From Chloroflexota bacterium (GTDB lineage Bacteria > Chloroflexota > Anaerolineae > Anaerolineales > Villigracilaceae), in NCBI GenBank assembly GCA_013388685.1, contig JACAET010000055.1, positions 1 through 64,000 of the forward strand: DNA of 64,000 nucleotides, given 5' to 3'. Shown here in pieces: positions 33,798-43,416 of this stretch; the stretch's first letter is position 1; each line of letters starts with the position of its first letter. Made by a program: the position numbers and the translations under genes. The notes under the pieces are model-generated. The model saw only the letters and a list, made by a program, of their open reading frames with translations. It had not been told where the DNA came from and ran no database searches.

Positions 33798-35063
33798 ATG
33801 TCACCCAAACGACTCACTGGAAAGAAAGCCAAACGGCTGACGATTTACATCGGCGAAAGCGACAAGTGGCGCGGCAAAGCCCTGCATACCGCCCTGTTGG
33901 AAACGCTTCGGACTCAGGGACTGGCAGGCGCGACCGTCACACGCGGAGTCGCCGGCTTTGGCGCGCATTCCGTCATCCGCACCGCCTCCATCCTGACCCT
34001 CTCGGTGGACCTGCCCCTCATCATTCAAGCGGTGGACGCCGAAGAAAAAATCAACGCCGCGCTCAAGGTCATCGCGCCCATGGTGGCGGAGGGATTGATC
34101 ACCCTCGACGATGTGGAAGTGGTCAAATATACCCATCGCTATCTCAATCCTCTCCCTGCGGATAAATGCGTGTCGGATGTGATGACACGCAAGGTCGTCA
34201 CGCTGAAGGATACAACCCCCATCGCCCAAGCCTGGGAAACGATGCTCAAACATTTGCTCAAGGCATTGCCCGTACTGAACAAAAACGGCGAAGTGGTGGG
34301 TATTCTGACCGACGAAGACTTGCTCGAACGCGCCGGGTTGGAACAACACCTGTCCATCGCCGAACGCCTCGACGAAAAGACCCTGCAAGCCGAATTGAAC
34401 GCTCTGCGCGCCAGCCCGCTCAAGGTGGCGGACGTAATGACCTCCCCCGCCATCACGATTCGCGCAGACGAACCGTTAAACGCCGCCGCAGCGCGCATGG
34501 CGGCGCATGGCATCAAACGCCTGCCCGTACTCGACGAGCAGGGGAAATTAATCGGCGTATTGTCACGCGTGGATGTGTTGAAGCAGGTCGTCAGCGAGGA
34601 AGCGAAGCGGCGCGCGGCAAAGGCTCCCAGAGGCGCCGCGCGCACGCTGGGCGACATCATGATCCCCGAAATCCCCGCCATCGAACAGGATGCCCCCCTC
34701 GCAGATGTGGTCGCCCGCTTCCTCAAGGCAGGCACCCGCCGCCTCATTGTGGTCAATGGGGCAGGTCAGCCTCTCGGTTTGATCAGCGACGCGGACGCGG
34801 TCACGCGCGTCCAGCCTGCCGCCCAGCGCGGGGTCATGCAGGCATTGCGCGGCAGGAAGGACCTCCCCACGGAAACCATCACCGCCGCGCAGCTGATGTC
34901 TCGCGAGGTTTTGAGCGCCCCTCCCGATACTCCTTTGACGGAAGCCGTGCACCTGATGCTCTCCCAAAAGCGCAAGTGGCTGGTGGTTGTAAATGCCGAG
35001 GGCAAAGCCGTCGGTCTGGTGGATCGTCAGGCGCTGCTCAAAGCCGTGATGCATCAAGCCTGA
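33798..35063 (+). CDS. DUF190 protein fused to four CBS domains
   Basis: The 421-residue protein starts with a DUF190 domain (about 1-110: KRLTIYIGESDKWRGKALHTALLETL, GLAGATVTRGVAGFGAHSVIRT, a PII-like fold). Four CBS domains follow in tandem, marked by VSDVMTRKVVTLKD, VADVMTSPAITIR, LGDIMIPEIPAIEQ and AAQLMSREVLSAP. DUF190 genes are often beside fluC and riboswitch-controlled, so a regulatory or helper role in fluoride or ion homeostasis is likely. CBS pairs normally bind adenosine nucleotides, so it may sense energy state. GGAG precedes the ATG at 33798. Confidence 0.88.
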   Translation: MSPKRLTGKKAKRLTIYIGESDKWRGKALHTALLETLRTQGLAGATVTRGVAGFGAHSVIRTASILTLSVDLPLIIQAVDAEEKINAALKVIAPMVAEGLITLDDVEVVKYTHRYLNPLPADKCVSDVMTRKVVTLKDTTPIAQAWETMLKHLLKALPVLNKNGEVVGILTDEDLLERAGLEQHLSIAERLDEKTLQAELNALRASPLKVADVMTSPAITIRADEPLNAAAARMAAHGIKRLPVLDEQGKLIGVLSRVDVLKQVVSEEAKRRAAKAPRGAARTLGDIMIPEIPAIEQDAPLADVVARFLKAGTRRLIVVNGAGQPLGLISDADAVTRVQPAAQRGVMQALRGRKDLPTETITAAQLMSREVLSAPPDTPLTEAVHLMLSQKRKWLVVVNAEGKAVGLVDRQALLKAVMHQA

Positions 35064-35270
35064 GGCGGGGAGCCTTCTCCTTTCGTCGCATCCCAACAAC
35101 GGACTTCTGTCACAGCCCTCCTTTCAATTGTTCAGATAGAATCCATTCGTCGGTCAATGCGCGTGAATCTGATATCATGCAACCTCCCGAAGCATTTGCC
35201 TTCGAGAAGGTTCTTTTTAGCCCAGCGAATCGCGGCACGGATTGGGAACGCGTTGTATAAAGCGAGGAAT

Positions 35271-35795
35271 ATGTCCAAAAAACACCCGATTAAACTTCCG
35301 GTTCTGGCGCTTGTCCTCAGCCTGGTCTTTCCAGCTGTATGGGTTTCTGCCAAAGGGAACTTCGATTATCTTGCCGTCAAGGGACCCGGCATCACGGGCG
35401 AGATCAACATCACCAACCCCGCGCTGACCGCGGACTTCTTCGCCTTCGCCGATTTTACGCAAGGCGAAGTCCCCATACCTGCCGACCCCGGTCAGGGCTA
35501 TGAAGTCGTGCGCGTTTATGTCGAAATGACAAATGGGAAACCATCGCCAACCCCCTTCGACCAGTTGCATTATTATCCCTACACCGGTTACGTCTATTAC
35601 GACGGACTGGCGAACGGCTCGTCCGAATACGACGGCAAATGGTACGCGGCAAACCCCTCCGCCGAGGCACCCTTCCGCGCCGCCCTCGCCGAACGCGCCC
35701 GCCTGAATTGGATTCCCTTTGGGGCGTTGGTTGCGATGCTAGCGGCGTTCTTCATTGCGTACAACAGGAAACCCAAAAAGACAACGGACAATTGA
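35271..35795 (+). CDS. Exported protein with C-terminal membrane anchor, unknown function
   Basis: The 174-residue protein has an N-terminal signal or anchor (LPVLALVLSLVFPAVWVSA), a beta-rich middle with GNFDYLAVKGPGITGEINITNP, and a C-terminal helix (WIPFGALVAMLAAFFIAYN) followed by basic KPKKTTDN. AGGAAT precedes the ATG. I do not recognise the family. It lies 208 bases after the DUF190 gene and before the convergent cytochrome b gene. Confidence 0.65.
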   Translation: MSKKHPIKLPVLALVLSLVFPAVWVSAKGNFDYLAVKGPGITGEINITNPALTADFFAFADFTQGEVPIPADPGQGYEVVRVYVEMTNGKPSPTPFDQLHYYPYTGYVYYDGLANGSSEYDGKWYAANPSAEAPFRAALAERARLNWIPFGALVAMLAAFFIAYNRKPKKTTDN

Positions 35796-35837
35796 CCGCA
35801 GACGACAACCAATTGTCCATTGTCCCTCGTCCGTCGT

Positions 35838-37949
35838 TTACGGTCTTACCACAAACGCATCCTTTGTCTCCTCATACGCAAGGACCACCACCCTTCCCCT
35901 TTCGAAATTCACATTGCCCAAATACGACAAGCGGTAATCGTTCGCGTCGTCCTTCACCCACACCTCCACCTGGTGAACACCCGGCTCAATTTCCAAAAAC
36001 TCCAGCACCGAAATACGCCCGTTGCCGCTGATGCCCGACGGTTTATACGTTTCATCGAGAATCGTCGCGCCGTCCACAAGCACGCGCACACTCATCGGAT
36101 AATGCCCGCCGCCGAAGATCTTCTCCGGATCGGCGCCTTCGGGCAAAGTGACTCCTTCGGGAATGTTTGCCAGTTGCACCTTGCCCCTCGTGTCCACCGC
36201 AACCCGCAGCGCCGAATTCTCCGCCGCCGACATGCCCGCCTTCACATCCAGCGGCAGAGCCAGCGCAAACAACCCTAACAGCAATACAGTACCAACCAAC
36301 GCGCTCACCAGCGAAGGCACAAGTTTATCCCGCCCCTTCACCGGCGGCAGGACCGGCGCGGTCTTTTTCGATTGTGCATGGTCGTTGTGCAGGTCGTCCA
36401 AAAACTTCGCCACCGTCCGCGCGTCGCCGGGCGTCACCTCCAGCCAGTGTAAACCTGTGGTCACCAGCGCGGGGCGCAAATGCAGGCGGTTCAAAATCCA
36501 GTGCGCGTCTTCGCGGTTCAGCGCATCGTCATACGGATGCGACAGGATGACGACATCGCGCGCGCCCTCGCCGTTGAGCAGGGATTTGATCCACTCGATG
36601 TTGACCGCGCCCACGCTCGGCAATACCGCCGTCACGACGCGCGCCGCTTCATCCCCGCCCCAGCCTGCCACAGCCACAGCAGCCTTTTCCCCGCTGACAG
36701 CCGCCCTCACCCCTACCCCCTCTCCCATAGGGAGAGGGGGATTCAGAAGCGAGTCGGGCAGCCCGCCCAGCGCCAGCGCCCGTTGACTGGCGAACACCAC
36801 CGTGACGGTGCGCCCCTCCTTCACCTCACGGCGCGCCGCGCCTCTGACCGCGTTGAAGGTCTGTTCGCTGTTGTAGCCGCCCTTCAATTCGATTGCATTA
36901 GTCGGACATGCCCCCACACAAATGCCGCAGCCCGTACATTGCGCAGCGTTGATGACCGCCAGTTTTTGGTAGCCTGAGTCATCGTCCCGTTGAACCATGC
37001 GGATGGCGTCATACGGACATTCGGCGTAGCAGAGAACGCATCCCGTGCATTTGGCGTCGGTGACAAGCGCAGGTCCGAGGTCCCGACCTGAGGCGAGCCA
37101 GGGAAGCAGGAAAAGGCTCCCACCGATGAAAATCGCAAGTCCCCAGAAAATCACGTTCCCCATTTTGTCTATCAGGGGCAGAAAGCCGAGATAGTAGGCG
37201 TCCATCGGTACGGATTCGATCAACGTGGAGAGGTCGGCTGGCGCGAAGGATTGGGTGGGTTTGATGAGCGAGAGGACGACCAGCCCGACGACCGCCTGAA
37301 CGCTCACCCAGCGCGGCGACCACCAGCGGGCGCGCGAGAGCCGCAGTCCGTGAATGTAGATGCCGAGGAACCCGATGAGCGGCAGGAAGACATGCAAAAA
37401 GAGGATAATGACAAAGTTGGAAAACGTGCGCGAGGCGATGTCTGGGGCGACATAGGTGAGACCCGAAGTGCCAGCCAGCGTTTCCATCATGTATTCGGTC
37501 ATCCATTGGGCGCGCTGGTCCCACACCAGCCAGTAGCCCATCGTGCCGACCAGCCAGGTGACCGCCAGCATAATCCAGCCGCTCGTCCATGCCAGCCAGC
37601 GCTGCCCCCAAAACTTGTCGCTGACGAACATCTTGACGAGGTGCAGGATGGTGAGCAGAATCATGGCGTCTGAGGCGTAGCGATGCACGCTGCGCATGAG
37701 CGAGCCGAACCAGTTGGAGTCGATTTTCTCAACGGTGGCATACGCCACATCCAGACCAGGGCGGTAGATAATCGTGAGATACGCGCCCGTAGCAATGAGA
37801 ACGACCAACATGAAGATGGTCAGCGTGCCGAGGTGATAGAGCGGATTGAAATCCGATTTGGCAAAACGGTTGACGAGGCTTTCGATGAAAGCCCAGGCTT
37901 TTTCGATGCGGCGCATGAAGCGCCGTTCGGTGTAAAGTTGTTTGGTCAT
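35838..37949 (-). CDS. Cytochrome b fused to a 2x[4Fe-4S] ferredoxin and further domains
   Basis: The 703-residue protein starts with a bc1-type cytochrome b four-helix unit. Heme ligands are H89/H103 and H186/H200, both with 13 residues between. A fifth and sixth helix follow (about 215-285). Two [4Fe-4S] motifs come next: CTGCVLCYAEC (C301, C304, C307, C311) and CTGCGICVGAC (C338, C341, C344, C348). A domain of about 150 residues without Cys is interrupted by the palindrome-derived [13 protein letters not shown] (about 402-415). A further membrane helix (about 570) and a beta-sandwich C-terminus of about 110 residues end the protein. It would accept electrons from quinol or pass them to a soluble ferredoxin-like centre. 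Start ATG 37949 has GGAAG upstream. Confidence 0.8.
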   Translation of the reverse strand: MTKQLYTERRFMRRIEKAWAFIESLVNRFAKSDFNPLYHLGTLTIFMLVVLIATGAYLTIIYRPGLDVAYATVEKIDSNWFGSLMRSVHRYASDAMILLTILHLVKMFVSDKFWGQRWLAWTSGWIMLAVTWLVGTMGYWLVWDQRAQWMTEYMMETLAGTSGLTYVAPDIASRTFSNFVIILFLHVFLPLIGFLGIYIHGLRLSRARWWSPRWVSVQAVVGLVVLSLIKPTQSFAPADLSTLIESVPMDAYYLGFLPLIDKMGNVIFWGLAIFIGGSLFLLPWLASGRDLGPALVTDAKCTGCVLCYAECPYDAIRMVQRDDDSGYQKLAVINAAQCTGCGICVGACPTNAIELKGGYNSEQTFNAVRGAARREVKEGRTVTVVFASQRALALGGLPDSLLNPPLPMGEGVGVRAAVSGEKAAVAVAGWGGDEAARVVTAVLPSVGAVNIEWIKSLLNGEGARDVVILSHPYDDALNREDAHWILNRLHLRPALVTTGLHWLEVTPGDARTVAKFLDDLHNDHAQSKKTAPVLPPVKGRDKLVPSLVSALVGTVLLLGLFALALPLDVKAGMSAAENSALRVAVDTRGKVQLANIPEGVTLPEGADPEKIFGGGHYPMSVRVLVDGATILDETYKPSGISGNGRISVLEFLEIEPGVHQVEVWVKDDANDYRLSYLGNVNFERGRVVVLAYEETKDAFVVRP
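36704..36740. repeat. In-frame palindromic repeat inside the cytochrome b fusion gene
   Basis: CCCTCTCCCATAGGGAGAGG with CCCTCACCCCTACC upstream is the dispersed palindrome that is read as [14 protein letters not shown] sister copy is in the copper ATPase gene at 39247-39315. Confidence 0.75.
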
Positions 37950-38100
37950 CAAGAATCTTCCGGTTTTACAAAATTTCGGCGGCTAATTAGCGAGCGCAAT
38001 TTGCGAGCGTATCGAGACCACCTGTTTTCAAAAGTATTTTTGTAACAGGAAACGCTTTGCTTACTGGTGGTCTCAATATGCCCTTCGCAACGAGCGCTCA

Positions 38101-38371
38101 GAAAGTATTTTGAAATTCGTTCTAAACTACAGATGAACACAGATAAATAAGATTTGAGAGTGCTCTGTTGCGAGGATGTCATTGCGAGCCGCCGCAAGCG
38201 GCGAAGCAATCCCCTTGCCGGCTGGGAGACTGCTTCGCTTCGCTCGCAGTGACATACTTTGAGAGTGTTTGCAACAGAGCAATTTGAGAGCATTTTCACG
38301 GTTGCTTTCTCAAAAAAATCAGTGTCCATCCGTGTGTATCTGTGGTGAATGTTGATTTTCAAAACGCTCTC
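38101..38371. mobile_element. Family B MITE-like element with TCA target duplication, itself holding a nested element
   Basis: The ends GAAAGTATTTTGAAA (38101) and, inverted, GAGAGCGTTTTGAAA (to 38371) bound 271 bp. The flanks are TCA on both sides (38098-38100 and 38372-38374); the right one is the TGA stop codon of the copper ATPase gene. The interior matches 7611-7770 inverted, apart from the 121-bp element C and its 9-base duplicate. The 422-base gap holds no gene. Confidence 0.82.
38161..38281. mobile_element. Element C (121 bp, TGCTCTGTTGC ends, 9-base target duplication)
   Basis: The exact 11-base inverted ends TGCTCTGTTGC (38161-38171) and GCAACAGAGCA (38271-38281) are flanked by ATTTGAGAG on both sides (38152-38160 and 38282-38290). 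The empty site exists at 7690-7700 (same sequence, one ATTTGAGAG). The inside carries a GCAATC/GATTGC palindrome like the one at 30264-30363. Confidence 0.88.
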
Positions 38372-40840
38372 TCAGGGCTGCTCAACCACCGATTCTTCTT
38401 GATGCAACAACGGATACTTATTCATCCGCATGGCGTTGGCGGTGACGAAGACACTGCTCATCACCATCGCCAGCGCCGCGAAAACGGGCTTCATCAGCCC
38501 CGCCATCGCCAGACCCACGCCGAGGATGTTGTAGATGAACGCCCAGCCGAGATTTTCCTTCACGCGGCGCATGGCGGTCTTCGAGAGGTCAAACAACCAC
38601 GGCACGGCGCGCAGATCGTCGCGCATCAACACCACGTCCGCCGCGCTGCGCGCTACGTCTGTGCCGTGATTCATCGCCAGCCCAATTGTGGAGGCGGCAA
38701 GCGCGGGACCGTCGTTGATTCCGTCGCCAATCATGGCGGCGCTGCCCGCAAGATGCGACATCTTCTCATCGGGACTCAACCCCGCCTTTACGGGAATTCC
38801 CAGCGCCTCTTCCCACCTCCTGCCTGCCCTCTCCTCGTCGCCTGTCAGCACGCTGAGACTGAGTCCGCGAGACTGCAATTGATGTAAAACATCCCTCGCC
38901 TCCTCGCGGACCGTCTCACCGAGCCCCACCAGCCCCCGAACCTGCCCGCCCCACCCCGCAAAGACAACCACCTGCCCCGCCTCTCTCATCGATTCCGCGC
39001 GTTGTTTGATTTCGTTTGAAATTGTCAAGCCGTTCTGTGCAATCAGGCGTTCGTTGCCGATGAAGATTGGTAACTGGTTATTGGGTATTGGTAATTCGGC
39101 AATGACGCCCATGCCGGGGATGGCTTTGAAGGATACGGGTTTGATGAATTCCACTTCATTGGCTTTTGCAAACTCAACAATGGCTTTTGCGAGAGGGTGT
39201 TCCGACTCGTTTTCCACAGAGCCGACAATCTGAAGAAAGTCTTTTTCCCTCACCCCTAACCCCTCTCCCATGGGGAGAGGGGGATTCCGACTCCCTTCTC
39301 CTTTTGGGAGAAGGGCTGGTGATGAGGGAACAAACACCTCCCTCACCCTCATCGGCAACTTCGTCAATGTGCCGGTCTTATCGAAGAAGATTTTCTCCAC
39401 TTTTGCCAGCCATTCCAGCGCGGACGTGCTGCGCAGGATGACGCCTGACTCGGCGGCGCGCCCCAGCGAGAGCCACAACGTCAGCGGAGTTGCCAGCCCC
39501 AGCGCGCACGGACAGGCAATCAAAAGCACAGACAACGCAACGAGCAATCCCTCTTCGACGCCCGATTGATGATTCCAAAACAGAAACGCAATCGCCGCCA
39601 GGCTCAATGCAATGGGAGTCATCCACGCGGAGAGTTTATCCGCCAGCCGCTCGAGAGGAGAGCGATTCCACAACGCCTCATGCAGCAGGCGGCTGATTTG
39701 CCCGGCTGCCGTCGAAGCGCCGACAGCGGTGGCGATGATTTCGACCCCCCCGTCCAGGTTCAGGGTCCCCGCGCGAACCGTATCGCCGGGACGATGAGTC
39801 ACAGGGCGCGGTTCGCCTGTCAGCAGGGATTCGTCCACATCCCCTTCGCCTGTTGCGATGAGTCCATCCACGGGGAACTTTTCGCCGGGGCGCACGCGCA
39901 CGCGCTGACCAGCGCGCAACTCCGCGACGCGCACGACTTTATCGCCTTCAGCGGTCACGATGGTCGCCTCATCCGGGATTTGCTCGAGCAGCCGCATCAC
40001 CGCCTGACTGCTGGATTTGTGCGCCTGCATCTCCAGCCAGCGTCCTATCGAAACCAAAAAGATGAGCATCGTTGCCGTGTCGAAATACAAGTCGCCGTGA
40101 CCGGCGATGAGATTGCGCACGGAAAGCCCGAACGCAGAGAACGTGCCGATGGTGATGAGCGTGTGAATGTTTGGCTGTCCGCGCAGTAAACTGGCAAGCC
40201 CCGCGCGCAGGATGGGCAGACCGAGCAAAATCAAAACAGGCAGGCTGGTGACGAGCATCATCACTTGAAAGAAATCCACCAGCGGCTGCGATTCGGGCGT
40301 CGCCCAGCCGAAAATTTCGCGCGCGTAAATCCCCGCGCCGACAATCATATCGTGCAGAACCATCACGCCGCCAATCAGCAGCCGCATATAAAACGACTCT
40401 TCCTCGTCGCGCGGCGTTTCGTTTGGCAGCGTTGCCTGATAGCCGAGCGAACGCACGCGCTTTTTGAGTAATTGGCAATTGGTAATTTTTGAGTCGTAGG
40501 TGATGTTGGCTTGCCCCTGGATGAAACTAACCTCGGCGTCCACCACGCCCTTTGTGCGTTTGAGCTGTTCGCCGACCAGCCACGCACAGGAGGAACACCA
40601 CATGCCGCTTAGGGTGAGGACGACTGCATCGGTTCTGCCCTGGACTTGAGCAGGCGCAAGAGAACGCCCGCTACGCGCCGCCTCCTCAAGCGGACTCTCC
40701 GCCAAAAGCGCCGCCACCTCCCTGCACGAGGGACAGCAGAAGACGTCGCCTGCTTTGTTCGTGAGGGGATGCAGCGTCGTCAATCCGCACACCGAGCAGG
40801 TGGAAAGGGAGCGGGAGGGGGTTGCGGCTGCCGTCACCAT
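38372..40840 (-). CDS. Copper-translocating P-type ATPase (P1B, CopA/FixI-like)
   Basis: The 822-residue protein has an N-terminal zinc- or heme-type Cys cluster ([11 protein letters not shown]...FCCPSC), an HMA domain with [15 protein letters not shown], and the P1B core: [12 protein letters not shown] (CPC), phosphorylation site [10 protein letters not shown], and [14 protein letters not shown] with HMA indicates Cu(I) or Ag(I). FixI/CcoI relatives supply copper for oxidase assembly, and the SafE-like neighbour supports that. About residue 530 the sequence [26 protein letters not shown] is encoded by palindromic repeats inserted in the P-domain region. The start ATG at 40840 overlaps the end of the upstream gene by seven bases. 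Confidence 0.9.
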   Translation of the reverse strand: MVTAAATPSRSLSTCSVCGLTTLHPLTNKAGDVFCCPSCREVAALLAESPLEEAARSGRSLAPAQVQGRTDAVVLTLSGMWCSSCAWLVGEQLKRTKGVVDAEVSFIQGQANITYDSKITNCQLLKKRVRSLGYQATLPNETPRDEEESFYMRLLIGGVMVLHDMIVGAGIYAREIFGWATPESQPLVDFFQVMMLVTSLPVLILLGLPILRAGLASLLRGQPNIHTLITIGTFSAFGLSVRNLIAGHGDLYFDTATMLIFLVSIGRWLEMQAHKSSSQAVMRLLEQIPDEATIVTAEGDKVVRVAELRAGQRVRVRPGEKFPVDGLIATGEGDVDESLLTGEPRPVTHRPGDTVRAGTLNLDGGVEIIATAVGASTAAGQISRLLHEALWNRSPLERLADKLSAWMTPIALSLAAIAFLFWNHQSGVEEGLLVALSVLLIACPCALGLATPLTLWLSLGRAAESGVILRSTSALEWLAKVEKIFFDKTGTLTKLPMRVREVFVPSSPALLPKGEGSRNPPLPMGEGLGVREKDFLQIVGSVENESEHPLAKAIVEFAKANEVEFIKPVSFKAIPGMGVIAELPIPNNQLPIFIGNERLIAQNGLTISNEIKQRAESMREAGQVVVFAGWGGQVRGLVGLGETVREEARDVLHQLQSRGLSLSVLTGDEERAGRRWEEALGIPVKAGLSPDEKMSHLAGSAAMIGDGINDGPALAASTIGLAMNHGTDVARSAADVVLMRDDLRAVPWLFDLSKTAMRRVKENLGWAFIYNILGVGLAMAGLMKPVFAALAMVMSSVFVTANAMRMNKYPLLHQEESVVEQP
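39247..39330. repeat. In-frame double palindromic repeat inside the copper ATPase gene
   Basis: CCCTCTCCCATGGGGAGAGG (from 39260) and CCCTTCTCCTTTTGGGAGAAGG (from 39293) lie together and are read as part of [23 protein letters not shown]. The related copy at 36704 also keeps its frame. Confidence 0.8.
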
Positions 40841-41502
40841 AACATCGCCCCTGCAAGCATGAAATGCCCAACCATACCCAGCGAGGCGAAGCCGCGCATG
40901 GCAAACTGAAAGCCGAAGGTCATCATCACCAGCGAAGCCAGACTTCTCGACCATGTTCTGGAAACGGTCTTTTGCGCCAGCCACTTGACAGCAAATAAAC
41001 TCGGCAGGGTGGCAAGACCGAACACAATCATGTTCAAGGCACCTTGCATGGCACTTCCCGATGTGATTGCGGGAATCAATGCGGTGAGGACCAGTCCGCA
41101 GGGGAGCAAGCCCCAAAGCATACCGGCGAGGAACGGCGCGGGGGAGTTGAGGCCGCGCATGGTGCGTCCCCATGAGGAGACAAGGTTTGAAAACAAGAGT
41201 TCGGGCGATTTGGCAATTCCGATGAAGGCGAACGCCATGTAAAAGGTGATGCCGGCAAACAGGATGGAGAGCAGTCCTTGCAGGCGAGGGAGGGGGATGA
41301 AGAAAAGGCCCAGGGTCTCGCCGAGCAAGCCAAAGGTCAGACCGAGAAGCGTGTATGTAGTGATGCGTCCCGCGTGGGCCAGCATCCATGCGAATCGGTT
41401 TTGGAAGGAGGGCTGTCTGTCAAAGAGAATGATCACGGCGCTGCACATCCCCACACAGTGACCGAGGCTTCCGAGCAGACCAAGCAGAAAGGATGCAAGC
41501 AT
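40834..41502 (-). CDS. Sulfite exporter TauE/SafE-like (UreH domain) membrane protein, possible copper or oxidase maturation factor
   Basis: The 222-residue protein has six helices and begins [21 protein letters not shown], the UreH-type transmembrane domain signature with a conserved Cys-x3-Cys in the first helix. Genes of this type are often next to ccoI-like copper ATPases in oxidase assembly clusters, as here. A thiol or metal handling role is likely but not proved. The start ATG at 41502 is chosen because the signature starts there. Confidence 0.78.
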   Translation of the reverse strand: MLASFLLGLLGSLGHCVGMCSAVIILFDRQPSFQNRFAWMLAHAGRITTYTLLGLTFGLLGETLGLFFIPLPRLQGLLSILFAGITFYMAFAFIGIAKSPELLFSNLVSSWGRTMRGLNSPAPFLAGMLWGLLPCGLVLTALIPAITSGSAMQGALNMIVFGLATLPSLFAVKWLAQKTVSRTWSRSLASLVMMTFGFQFAMRGFASLGMVGHFMLAGAMLW

Positions 41503-41525
41503 GTCATTACCACTAAGCGATAGAC

Positions 41526-41675
41526 AGACTTCGGAAGTCTTAATGAGCTTTAACAAAATAATCCCGTAATGTTGCGTAGGGTGCGTTCTCTTACGCGCCC
41601 GTCAACGTTAGAGAACGTTGACTACGCGGTTGCGGCACTTAATTGTAAAACTTCATAATAGACTTCCGAAGTCTC
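41526..41675. repeat. Intergenic pair of AGACTTCGGAAGTCT palindromes around a TTCTCTAACG repeat
   Basis: AGACTTCGGAAGTCT (41526-41540) and AGACTTCCGAAGTCT (41661-41675) enclose the dispersed repeat GTCAACGTTAGAGAACGTTGAC (41601-41622). The small hairpins could be terminators for either side, but the loops are only three bases. Confidence 0.55.
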
Positions 41676-41680
41676 TGAAA

Positions 41681-43405
41681 CTAACGGATGAACCACGTCC
41701 TGCCGAGCAGCCACCAGTTGGTGAGATAGTAAACGGCAAACCAGACGAGGAAGGCAAAGACCAGAACGAGCGTGCCGCGCGGCTGGTTTTGCTTGTCTTC
41801 CATTTGCCGGTCGGTCAGTTTGGTGGATTCGAGCAGGGGGTTGTGCGTGCCCGCCGTGAGGAGCAGACTGCTCGCCTCCAGACGCGGACCGGTGAGGATG
41901 GAGGTCAGGACGATGGTCACGTACATGATGCCGCCGATGACCGCAATGAGCGCGCCGATGCCAAAGATGGCGAGGGTGAGGTCAACGGTGCCGGGCACGA
42001 CGCCTGCGAAGGTGATGTCCCAGTTGCGGCGGGAAACGCCCTGCAAGCCGCTGGTAATCATGCCCAGAGAGACCAACGCCGTGCCTCCGCCGAACACGTA
42101 CGGCTGCCAGACCGCCCACTTCTTGAGTTTCAATTCCTTGCGGAAGATGAGCGGGATGACGTAGTAGGTGAAGCCCATGAAGGCAGTCGTCGTGCCGCCG
42201 ACGACAGTGGCATGGAAGTGACCGGGCAGGCGCAGGGTGTTGTGCGCCAGCATGTTGATTTGCTCGGTGCCGATGGTCACGCCGGTCACGCCGCCGATCC
42301 AGCCGAACAGGATCATGGACATGATCAGCGCGCCGAAGCCCGGTTCGTTCCACGGTCCGTTGCGGAGCCAGCCGAACAAACCTTTGCGGTAGCCTTTGGC
42401 GCGCAGGGCAATCTCCATTGCGGCGGGGATCGAGAAGGCGTGCATCATCGAGCCGAGAACCGCAAGGTACATGGCATAAGAGGTGTTGACGGCTTTCCAG
42501 CCGAATGTCAACCCCGGATCCACCAGCAGGTGATGCGCCGAGCCAAGATTGATGAAGAACAGGTACAGAATGAAGGCGAGGCGCGAGAACTTCTCGTTGA
42601 CGGGACGGATGCCAACAGTCATCTGCGCCAGCGCGTACCAGATGGCAACCATTGCCGCCAGGTTGACTTGCTGCGCGGGATGCCCAAAGCCCCAGAAGAA
42701 GTTGCGGTAAATGCCAGGGTCGAAGTCCATCAGCCCCAGCGACCAGAAGAAGGCAGGCACGATGGCTGCCGCGCCTTCGAGCAGGGTGTAGGTGGCAAGA
42801 ATGGCGGCGGTCATCAAGCCGAAGACCACCAGCGGAAGCGAGCCTTCGAAGCGGGCTTCGCGTTTGGCCACCACGATGTTGATGAAGAATGTGATCACCG
42901 CAATCAGCGCGCCGACCGCGAACAGGATGTAGCTGAGATAGAACAACGGGTGCGCCTTCATCGGGACGTAGGCGGTAAAGGTGACGATGCTGTTGGTATC
43001 GAACAACACCACAAAGTTCGCCATTAACCCGCCGACGGTCATCAAAATGAAACCAAACCAGGCAAGTTTGGGCGCGGCGTGACGCGCATTCAACAGCACG
43101 GTTGAGCCGAAATGCAGTCCTGCCATCTCGAAGAAGACGATCCATGCCACGAGCATGTCAATGCCGTGCAGTGTGAGCAGGCGGTAGAACCAGAGCGCGT
43201 CGAGCAAATGAATCGCCTGCCAGCGGGTCAAGGCGATCAACAGGGCGGCGATCCCGCCCAACACGAGACACACAACCGCCATCACCGCATTGGCAATGAC
43301 CAGCCGCTCGGTGTGCATGTCCACTTTGAGGGTGGTGACAGGGCAGGCGCGGTAGTCGTCCTTCGCGTCCTTTGCCCAGGGGAATGTGGGAGAAAGTGCA
43401 GACAT
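41681..43405 (-). CDS. B-type heme-copper oxidoreductase subunit I lacking the cross-link Tyr (candidate NO reductase or variant oxidase)
   Basis: The 574-residue protein has 12-14 membrane helices and aligns with ba3-type subunit I. H80 (helix II) and H398 (HFH) ligate the low-spin heme. H396 ligates the active-site heme. H242, H291 and H292 (GHPAQQ; SAHHLLVDPG) ligate the active-site metal. At the position of the redox-active Tyr (HPxxY) Gln246 is found. Lack of this Tyr is a mark of nitric-oxide-reductase-like branches of the superfamily, so the enzyme may reduce NO, but direct O2 reduction with another residue is also possible. AGGAGG precedes its ATG and it is cotranscribed with subunit II and a 52-residue protein. 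Confidence 0.9.
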   Translation of the reverse strand: MSALSPTFPWAKDAKDDYRACPVTTLKVDMHTERLVIANAVMAVVCLVLGGIAALLIALTRWQAIHLLDALWFYRLLTLHGIDMLVAWIVFFEMAGLHFGSTVLLNARHAAPKLAWFGFILMTVGGLMANFVVLFDTNSIVTFTAYVPMKAHPLFYLSYILFAVGALIAVITFFINIVVAKREARFEGSLPLVVFGLMTAAILATYTLLEGAAAIVPAFFWSLGLMDFDPGIYRNFFWGFGHPAQQVNLAAMVAIWYALAQMTVGIRPVNEKFSRLAFILYLFFINLGSAHHLLVDPGLTFGWKAVNTSYAMYLAVLGSMMHAFSIPAAMEIALRAKGYRKGLFGWLRNGPWNEPGFGALIMSMILFGWIGGVTGVTIGTEQINMLAHNTLRLPGHFHATVVGGTTTAFMGFTYYVIPLIFRKELKLKKWAVWQPYVFGGGTALVSLGMITSGLQGVSRRNWDITFAGVVPGTVDLTLAIFGIGALIAVIGGIMYVTIVLTSILTGPRLEASSLLLTAGTHNPLLESTKLTDRQMEDKQNQPRGTLVLVFAFLVWFAVYYLTNWWLLGRTWFIR

Positions 43406-43416
43406 TGTATCGCCTC

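Noticed and set aside
40841..41389. Upstream extension of the copper ATPase frame
   Set aside because: The extension overlaps the SafE-like gene in another frame and has no family-like sequence. The ATG at 40840 fits the start of the Cys-rich domain.
41618..43027. Long open frame (about 470 codons) opposite the oxidase subunit I gene
   Set aside because: It is antisense to a gene with conserved metal ligands and normal start; composition is His/Asp/Glu-rich shadow sequence from high GC third positions.
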